64,000 nucleotides of DNA from Anniella stebbinsi (Eukaryota > Chordata > Lepidosauria > Squamata > Anniellidae). Position 1 is the first letter of the stretch, and every line of letters begins with the position of its first letter. The notes beneath the pieces are model-generated. The model ran no database searches. It worked only from the letters and a program-made list of their open reading frames with translations, and was not told the origin of the DNA. The stretch lies in contig JARDYH010000002.1 of NCBI GenBank assembly GCA_029215795.1, positions 110,234,501 through 110,298,500 of the forward strand, read 5' to 3'. Of the stretch, positions 56,573 through 64,000 are shown piece after piece. The translations under genes and the position numbers were made by a program.

Positions 56573-56892
56573 TAGGCTGACCATATGAAAAGGAGGACAG
56601 GGCTCATGTAACTTTAACAGTTGTAGAGAAAAGGGAATTTCAGCCAGTGTCATTTGTATGCAATTAGTTCCTGGTGAAATCCCCTCTTCATCACAACAGT
56701 TAAAGTTGCAGGGGCCCTGCCTTCTTTTGTAAATGGTCACTCTCGTATAGTGCCTGCAACTTTAACTGTTGTGATGAAGAGGGGATTTCACCAGGAACTA
56801 ATTGCATACAAATGACACTGGCTGAAATTCCCTTTTCTCTACAACTGTTAAAGTTACATGAGCCCTGTCCTCCTTTGCATATGGTCAGCCTA
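56573..56892. mobile_element. foldback MITE, 320 bp (hAT-like)
   Basis: Ends TAGGCTGACCATATGAAAAG and the inverse ...CATATGGTCAGCCTA. Two near-complete inverted arms. Perfect 8-bp duplication CCAAAGGC (56565-56572, 56893-56900). The duplicated host word is intact, so this copy is recent. Confidence 0.82.
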
Positions 56893-57163
56893 CCAAAGGC
56901 CAAAAACATAGCAAAGACCTAACTTTGGCCCTGCTTTTGAATGATAAAACACTCCCATGGGGGGGAGGGAGAACAAAACCTCCATCCCCAATTATAAATC
57001 CAGCACTCAGAATGATGTCTGAGTAGGGAGATGATTGCTCTCACCACCAAAATAATAGCTGACCTGGTTTTCTCTCCAAGGAGGGAAGAATCCTGCCCTA
57101 GATATTCTGGATCTACCTCCTGGGCCACACGAACATTTAAGTGTGATCTTTAAAATGTAGCAT

Positions 57164-57305
57164 TTAAAGCAGGCACAGAGAACCAGAAGCCCTCCTGCTG
57201 ATTTTGAACTACAACTCCCATCAGCTCTAGCCAGCATGACCAATGATTGGGATTATGGGAATTGCAGCCCAGCTGCATCTGGAGGGCCACAGATTCCATG
57301 CCCTT
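57164..57305. mobile_element. short palindromic element
   Basis: Core 'gaactacaactcccatcagc' and 'gattatgggaattgcagccc', ends 'ggcacagagaacc / agattccatgccc'. Confidence 0.55.
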
Positions 57306-58326
57306 GATTTGAATGCCCCACAGTAGCATTTAAAAACTGTAAGTGACAGCAATTTCCACTGTTGCTTTTATTCTAATAGCATGTAGAGTTTTATAATTGA
57401 TTTAAGACAGATCTTGGCACCAATCTGCAAAAACAAACAAGCCAACCCCGCCCCCATCAAACCCTCCTTTTGGTTGGCAATCTTTTCAATTAACCAAGCA
57501 AGTTAATTAGCAGACACCACAAATTGCTCTGAACTGTGTGCAGTGTGCTGTTGACCATATGAGGTCTTCTGTTAAACTGCTGGCAAGGATATTGCATGGC
57601 TATGATCAACCAAAGCATTGCAAATTGCTCTGCTTGAGACTCAGAACCCCTCTACAAGAATTTGGTTTGACGCCTGGTTCTCCGATTATGCGCATCTTCT
57701 CGGAAGCGCTTTATGGTAAATGTGACTGTACGCGGGAGGTAATTGAACTCACAACTGGTGGCCTTACCGGTTGTTTGAAATGCGCTTTAGAAGTAGTTAA
57801 TGCGGAGAATCGCTTGTTCACATAGTCAAAATGCACTTTAATGGCCGCAGCAAAATAAAACTCGCTATTTAATGTGCATTCGATAATGCGCATAAACGAA
57901 TAGATAACGCTCCTCACCTCCCGATTTGCGCTCCGCTCATGTAGAGGTAAAATTTTTAATGAGACTTGAAAGAGCTTTAAACCTCTCGTGTAGAGGCAGC
58001 CTCAATGTGTAAACTAAGGGGGTTTTCTTTTGGAGTGAGAGTGTATGTCACATACGCGAAATAGCTGTGGCTACTGGGCAATATAGAAGTGCAATCAATA
58101 AATAAATGCAACACACCCATGTTATTGGTATGTGGGATGCTCATCAGGGTGTTTCTGGAGGAAGAACCTATATATGACATTTCCTTTGAGGGCAGCCAGG
58201 GCTACCAAGTGTCAGTGACAATGGGCACTTTCAGAAGCCTCCATGGGAGTTTTACTTTTTCCCAGCAATGTGAAAGGGTCACATTTGAGGACTCCACTGG
58301 GTTGGGACCTGGGATCCTGTTGTCCA
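57306..58326. other. gene-free; possible CTCTACA-ended element at ~57640-57996
   Basis: Imperfect inverted words 'cccctctacaagaa' (57648) and 'ctcgtgtagaggcag' (57980) bracket a relatively CpG-rich, unusual block. No coding evidence. The remainder is intron-like. Confidence 0.35.
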
Positions 58327-58470
58327 GGACGGGGATGGGGAACATGTGGTCCTCCAGATGTTGATAGATTCGGATTCCCATTTTCCCAGACCATTAACCA
58401 TGCTGACTGGGGCTGATGGAATTTGGAGTCCAACAACATCTGGAGGACCATAGCTTCCTCACCCCTAGTC
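58327..58470. mobile_element. short palindromic element (~144 bp)
   Basis: Arms 'catgtggtcctccagatgtt' and 'aacatctggaggaccatagc'; same design as 9984-10105. Confidence 0.6.
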
Positions 58471-58671
58471 TAGGGTCAGGTTGTCCTCTCCACTATGTCC
58501 CTGACTGTAGCCCATTTACTTTGCATCCCACTAAGATCCAAGCCAGGCTTTGTCTGTAGACCTCAACTCCTTCATTCTGCCTATCCTCAAATGTCTACCC
58601 CAGGTCAACATATGAAACAGCCTTATGCTGAGGCAAACCATGACTTTCTGCCAATCTCTTTTTCCTGCCAC

Positions 58672-58865
58672 TTATTTATTTGTATTTATTTATTTATTAC
58701 ATTTGTATACCGCCCCATAGCCGAAGCTCTCTGGGCGGTTTACATAGGATTAAAAACAGTTAAAAACAATATACAAAAATTAAAACAGCAAAAACATACA
58801 ACATACACACAATCTGTACATTTAAAAACCACTACAACACTTCAAAAACTACAAGCTGAAGATGC
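58672..58865 (-). mobile_element. LINE 3' tail, minus strand
   Basis: (ATTT)n then 'ataccgccccatagccgaag' and 'ctctgggcggtttacatagg'. Inverse of the plus-strand 3' UTR at 250-346 ('aaaccacccagagagctttg'). Confidence 0.65.
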
Positions 58866-59341
58866 CAGGGACTGAACCTCAGAACATCAGCAGGCATGTA
58901 AAACATGTGCTCCAGCACTCAACCTTGGCCATTCTCCCATTTTTTTTAATTTTTTTTTTGGTGTAGGGTAAGTAGTGATGTATGAGAAATTCATTTCAGT
59001 TCATTTTTTTACCAGAATTTTATCCAGCTTGCACCTTCCAGACCAAACACAGGCTTGATTGCAATCTGTGGGCAAAGTCTATACATTTCTCGTAATGTGC
59101 TTTGCCAAAAAAAAAAACCATGCATCTGACAGCATGTGTACATTTCAAAATGCACACAACTAATGCGTACATTTGAGGAAACTTTCATGGAAATGTGCAT
59201 GGATTTCCATGCAAAAAGGGGGGGGGGAATAAAAGCTTCCAATCTGATACAGACTCGAGTCAGAATGAACTTCAAGATGGAATTCAGAGAATTTCAGCAA
59301 GCCTGGCTTTTGCTGATCCACACAACCCCAGGTGCAAGGAG
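58866..59341. other. AT-rich, gene-free
   Basis: About 58975-59230 may be another diverged copy of the AT-rich repeat at 59342. A G-run lies at 59218-59228. Confidence 0.35.
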
Positions 59342-59670
59342 GAATGGGGGATAAATTTGTTTGGTTTGCATTTTAATGCAAATTTACCTAATTTTGCTCT
59401 TTTGATCCAATACAGGAACTGAAACTCACATATCCTTCAAACTTTACGCTTCTCCAGATTTTGCAATAGAATTTTCCAGTCAAACAATTGTGTACAAAAA
59501 ACAGTATAGTCAGGGAAAGTGCACACAGAAAATGCAACTGTTAGAGAAAGTAACATGCAAACGTGCATAATATTGGGGAAATTGCTTGCAGAAAAACAGG
59601 GCTTCTCAGACTTTAGGATGAACTGAACTTAAGATTGGAAAAATGAGAAACTGAGAGAATCCATCTCTAG
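59342..59670 (+). repeat. AT-rich dispersed repeat, copy 2
   Basis: Matches 2222-2650: 'gggggataaatttgtttggt', 'tttgcattttaatgcaaa', and near the end 'aggatgaactgaacttaaga'. Confidence 0.5.
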
Positions 59671-60824
59671 ATGCAATAGCATGATGGCATCATAGCAAGG
59701 TGTGTATATCTGTGTGAGGGAGAGGAAAACAAAGCCAATAACTATTTTCAATGAAGCAATATTGTGTTTATATCCCACCAAAGCAAATTATTTTTTTCCA
59801 AAGCAGCTTAATGATATAAGCAAAACAATAGTAAAGTACAACTAATGGCATTTCAGAGAAAACCATCAGCAAAGTGGTCTGTAGGAGTCATCATAAAGGC
59901 AATAAGACTAGGGTTGCCCTACGTCCCGGAAAACCGGGAATATCCCAATTTGCAGGTGATTCTGAAATGTCCTGACCGGCTGGGCAAGAATCTCGGATTT
60001 CCAGTCCATCCGGCTGGAGAAATTCTCACCTCCAAAACGGTGCCTTCAGCCTGTTCAGCAGAGCAGCAGCAGCAGAGAAAAAGACGCATCAATTTGCCAC
60101 CTTTTCCAGAGTGCCACTGCTCCTCCACAGGCTCAGCTGAGTCACTCACTATGACTCATCTTATTGTGCCTGCAACTGCATAGAACAAAAAGAACAGCAG
60201 GGAAAGATGCACATGCTCTCCTCAGGATGCCTGAATTTGGTGAGTTTGCCTGTTTGAGGTCAAAGCTTTGGAGTAAGCGCCGGGCAGGGATGCTGGGTTT
60301 GTGGGGGAAGAAAGAGAGTTTTGTTGGAGGAGGGGAGTTGAGGGGGGAGGGAGAGGAAGGGAGGGAGGGAGGGAGGGAGGGGAGAAAGAAAAGAAAAATC
60401 GCTCCCCCAAAAATTGCCCTTCAAAAATTCACCTCCTTAGATTCGGGGTGCAAGCCTCAAATCTGTTCCTTAGAAGTAAGTTGCAGTGAATGTAAGATGT
60501 CTGGTTTTACAACTGTTGATGTTTTAATTTAAAATTGCGCTTTGCAAAAACGTGAAGTCACTTTCCTGTTACATGAATAGAAAAATATTTCTCAATTAAA
60601 AAGAAGGAAAACATTACTTTGCAACAAAGCACAAAAGCAAACTTTCATTTTAACTGACTAAAATACAGTAAAGGAGATTTTCATCTGGATTTTAAAAACA
60701 AAAAATATACACATAATGGTACGATCCAGCTACTATTAAACACTTTTAGCTACCTAAACTTATGCATGTTTAGTTAGTAATTTCCAGAGAACTCACTGGG
60801 ACTTACTTCTGGGTAAACACACAG
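59671..60824. other. gene-free stretch
   Basis: A purine-rich (GGGA)n block at about 60335-60385; otherwise nothing recognised. Confidence 0.35.
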
Positions 60825-61052
60825 TGGCTCAATTCGGACGACACGATAGTCATTGGTGGGGTAATAAACAACTTTACAGTTGTTCATCTAGGGGGTACTC
60901 CCCACACAACATGGTAATAAAGAATCAATTGTGGTATGGATTAGGATCAGTGCTGAGTTGACTCTGGCAGCATTCGGATGACACGATAGTCAAAACAACT
61001 GACGATTGTTTCCCCCACACCAGTTGTTTATTGTGTCATCCGAATTGAGCCA
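60825..61052. mobile_element. TIR element with TGGCTCAATTCGG ends (228 bp)
   Basis: Ends TGGCTCAATTCGGACGACAC and the inverse GTGTCATCCGAATTGAGCCA. Internal inverted 'gatagtca'/'tgacgattg' words. Same family as 14719-15214. It sits inside a common short dispersed repeat ('gggacttacttctg' to the left, 'gtaagtcccattg' to the right). Confidence 0.65.
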
Positions 61053-61869
61053 GTAAGTCCCATTGTCTGCAGTGGGGCTTGCTCACTGTTGTTCAATGCG
61101 TCTTACTCCCAGTTAAGCATGCATGGAATTGCAGCCTTAAAAGTGCTTAACTTTGGTTGGATCATGCCTTAAGTTTAATTTGGTGTGTGTGTGTGTGTGT
61201 GTGTGTGTCCTTTTAAATATGTATAGGAAAATCAACGTTGTTGTTGTTATTTACAATTCATTTTGATCTCTTCAGTTAGTGGCACCAAACAGTACATATT
61301 CTGCTAGAGCCACCACTTGAATACAAAAGTAGAAGGCTACTTTGGGGTTAAAAGATATATTTTAATATTAATATCCTTAATATCCTATGGTAACTACTTG
61401 GGTGACTGGGGTGGGAGTAAGTCTCTGTATTGAATTCTCCTCTAGCTTTTGAGAACTAGTGGAGATATGTAATTTAGTGTCATTTTTTTGTTTGATTGCT
61501 TAAACTGTTCTTTGCCTATTATTTATTTACAGATGCTTAAATACTTTAGGCTGCAATCCTATACATACTTATCTAGGAATAAGTTAACTCAATAGGATTT
61601 ATTTCTGAGTAGACACACATAGGATTGCCGCTGTTAAATAACTTTCTGTCTTTCCCTAGACCTTTACATACTTCTCCATTTTTAAAAAAAATTCTAGCCA
61701 AAAAAATATATTGTGCAGCTGGTGGTATTTTACCCCCTTTCCAAGGGCCCGCAGGTAAAGGCAGGGGGAATAGCGGAGGAGGATGGTGGAAAAGCGGCTT
61801 TGGAAGGGGCTTTATCTGGGGCCCAAGCTGAAAGCCAGGTGCTCCCCTGGGCCCAGTTGCTGTGGGTTG
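61053..61869. other. gene-free; dispersed repeat motif and (GT)n
   Basis: (GT)n at 61182-61208; the common 'gctgcaatcctatacatact' motif at 61550-61630. No gene supported. Confidence 0.4.
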
Positions 61870-62399
61870 CAAGCGTGGGAGAAAGAGAGAATGAATGAGC
61901 AAAGCAATCGGGGCCAGGATGGAGAAGGAATTTTCTGTCCGCATTGCTGGAAACAGGACACTGGGCTCAATGGATCTGGGTTTTTGTTTGTTTCGGTGGG
62001 AAGGTTCCCGGGCCTTGTCCCTGCCGAAGGCTTCACAGTAAGGTTGTGCTGTTAATGGTAACGTGCGCATGGAAATGGACAACAGTGGCAGCTTCATAGG
62101 GGATGCTTAGTTTCTCTCTCTCTCTCTCTGCTTTTCAGTGGGTAGATTTGAGAAGCCGGTCAGTTTCAAAATCATGCAGATATGTGACATTGAGAAAGGG
62201 CAAAGCAACCCGCCGGGGCAGAGAAGGGATTTTCTATCCATCTTACTGCAAGCAGGAGACTGGGTTCAATGGGGCTGGCGTTTGTTTGCTTTGGTGGGGA
62301 GGATCCCAGGGCCTCATCCAGGCTAAAGGTTCACAGAAAGGTTGTGGCTAGCGCATGTGTGGAAGTGGCCAGGTGTGTCAATTTCACACAGTGTGCCTG

Positions 62400-62439
<40 letters not shown>

Positions 62440-62524
62440 TTTCAATGGGTTGATTTGAAAACCAGGTTAATTTCAATGCTAGTCTTTTTGGGTTTCTCAA
62501 GACAATTATTGTTATGCAACCAGA

Positions 62525-63612
62525 TATTATTATTATTATTATTATTATCCTGCTTTTTTCCCAATAATGGGACCCAAGGTGGCTTACAAATTAAAACATG
62601 TACAGTTAAAACGAATAGCGATATACAAAAATTAAAAATATAATTAAACATAGTACAATTTTAAAATATTTAAAACATTTTAAAATATTTTAAATACACA
62701 TAATGAAAAATCCAAACTATAAGCAGTACATCCACAAAGGTCTGAATTATTCCCTAAAGGCCTGCTGAAACAGAAACGTTTTAGCCTGCCTCCGAAAGCA
62801 CACCAAGGAGGGAGCCAGTCTAGCTTCCCTGGGAAGGGAGTTCCAGAGCCCCAGGGCAGCCACCGAGAAGGCCCTCTCCCCACCAGGCATGCCTGTGATG
62901 GTGGTGGGACAGATAGAAGGGCCTCCCCTGAAGACCTCAGTGGACGGGCAGGCTCATAAGGGAGAATACGGACTTTCAGATATCCTGGACCCAAGCCGTA
63001 TAGGGCTTTGTAGGTCATAACCAGCACTTTGAATTGTGCCTGGAAACAGACTGGAAGCCAGTGGAGCTGTTTTAACAGGGGAGTTGTATGGTCCCTCTAA
63101 CCAGCCCCAGTCAACAATCTGGCCGCAGCTCTTTGAACCAGTTGAAGTTTCTGAACACTCTTCAAAGGCAGCCCCACATAGAGTGCATTACAGTAATCCA
63201 AACGGGATGTAACTAAGGTGTCACCGTGGCCAGGTCTGACATCTCAAGGAATGGGAGCAACTGGCGCACAAGCATTAACTGTGCAAATGCACTCCTGGCC
63301 ACCACCAAAACCTGGGCATCTAGGTTCAGGGCTGAATCCAGGAGAACACCCAAGCTGCGAACCTGTGTCTTCAGGGGAAGTGTAATCCCATCCAACACAA
63401 GCTGAATCCCTATTCCCTGATCTGCCTTTCGACTGACCAGGAGCATCTCTGTCTTGTCTGGATTAAGCTTCAATTTGTTTGCCCTCATCCAGTCCATTGC
63501 TGCTGACAGACACAGGTTTAGGAGCAAAACAGCTTCCTTGGAATGGGGTGGAAAGGAGAAGTAGAGTTGGGTGTCATCAGCGTACTGGTGGTACCTCACC
63601 CCAAAACTCCGG
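62525..63612 (-). mobile_element. L2/CR1-type LINE inserted in the tandem array
   Basis: 3' tail (ATT)n at 62525-62550, 3' UTR, ORF2 C-terminal half to 63612, where it is truncated beside a GT run (63618-63641). It interrupts unit 3 of the surrounding array. Confidence 0.7.
62680..63612 (-). pseudogene. LINE ORF2 C-terminal remnant with frameshift
   Basis: From 63612 leftwards: VRYHQYADDTQLYFSFPP with the catalytic YADD, then LNPDKTEMLLV and VRSLGVLLDSALNLDAQVLV up to about 63215. The frame then breaks and resumes at 63027-62680 (ALYGLGPGYLKVRILPYEPA). The N-terminal half is missing. Non-functional. Confidence 0.75.
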
Positions 63613-64000
63613 ACAACCTGTGTGTGTGTGTGTGTGTGTGATCAAGAGAGATGGGCCAAAAAATGGGGTTCAGGGTAGAGAAAGAATTTTCTGTCCTTCT
63701 TGCTGGAAACGGACACTGGGAGAAATGGATCTTTCTCTTTGCTTCTGCAGGGAGATTCCCAGAGCCTTATCACAGCCAAGAGGTTGCCTGTGTGTGTGGA
63801 AATGGACAAATATGTCAGTTTCACATTATAAGTTTAGCAGGAGCTCTACCCTCATCATTTTCAAAGGACAGCTTTGAGAATCAAGTCAATTTCAATTATC
63901 AGCCCTTTTGGTTTCCCCAAAACATTTCTTGCTATGTGTGTAATCAGGAGAGAAAAAGCAAAGGGATTTTTTTTAATGCATCTTGCTGGAAACAGGATAC

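Larger units (their letters stand above)
61870..64000 (+). repeat. degenerate tandem array, ~230-300-bp unit
   Basis: Four units share the order 'gagaaggaattttctgtcc', 'ttgctggaaacaggacactg', 'gg.aggttcccgggcctt', 'gtggaaatggacaa', 'gtcagtttcacat', then a CT run and 'ttttcagtgggtagatttga'. Units begin at about 61870, 62170, 62440 (split by the LINE and resumed at 63640) and 63860. The array runs past the window edge. Origin unknown. Confidence 0.6.

Noticed and set aside
1..64000. tRNA or rRNA genes
   Set aside because: I saw no cloverleaf with A and B box spacing or rRNA-like sequence, though I could not run a covariance search.

Overview
This is eukaryotic, intron-bearing, repeat-dense vertebrate DNA. 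The mix of repeats points to a squamate reptile: 3' ends of L2/CR1-type LINEs, a CR1 LINE, a 5'-truncated L1, several hAT-type DNA transposons and MITEs with 8-bp target-site duplications, and many short microsatellites. This assignment is inference from repeat content. No complete host gene is visible. Two well-supported coding exons (17452-17557 and 1981-2124), plus weaker candidates, lie on the minus strand. They suggest one host gene running right to left through the first half of the window. I do not recognise it.

The centrepiece is one very large DNA transposon, 34561-49305 (about 14.7 kb), flanked by a perfect 8-bp duplication TTGTGTAT. It has roughly 1.26-kb terminal inverted repeats (TIRs). 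The outermost ~170 bp of each is rich in GATCCG, and the inner part is built from tandem units of about 150 bp. Between the TIRs, from left to right, are: a CCAAT/TATA promoter-like site; a nested 1.6-kb GC-rich non-autonomous relative with its own 8-bp duplication; an intact 843-codon BED-zinc-finger hAT transposase (38090-40621); an 11-unit minisatellite of 140/148 bp; a minisatellite of 30/32-bp units; and a tandem array of exon-like cassettes. Each cassette has a C-rich tract, TTTTGCAG acceptor, 115/116-bp exon and GTAAG donor. The array ends in a long repeat-bearing exon with an AATAAA. Shorter relatives with the same end type sit at 5694-6251 and 19545-19897.

Region by region: 1-34.4 kb is host intron/intergenic sequence with two clear exons, candidate exons, LINE tails, foldback MITEs (9610-9930, 20985-21303) and other TIR elements. 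34.56-49.3 kb is the giant element. 49.4-53 kb holds a decayed L2-type LINE and unremarkable sequence. 53.06-56.1 kb is a CR1 LINE split by a young L1 with a 16-bp duplication. 56.5-61 kb holds more MITEs. 61.9-64 kb is a degenerate tandem array interrupted by an L2-type LINE.

Working model, as inference: the intact transposase acts on GATCCG-rich ends shared by the big element and its short relatives, while the spliced cassette array is extra cargo of unknown function.
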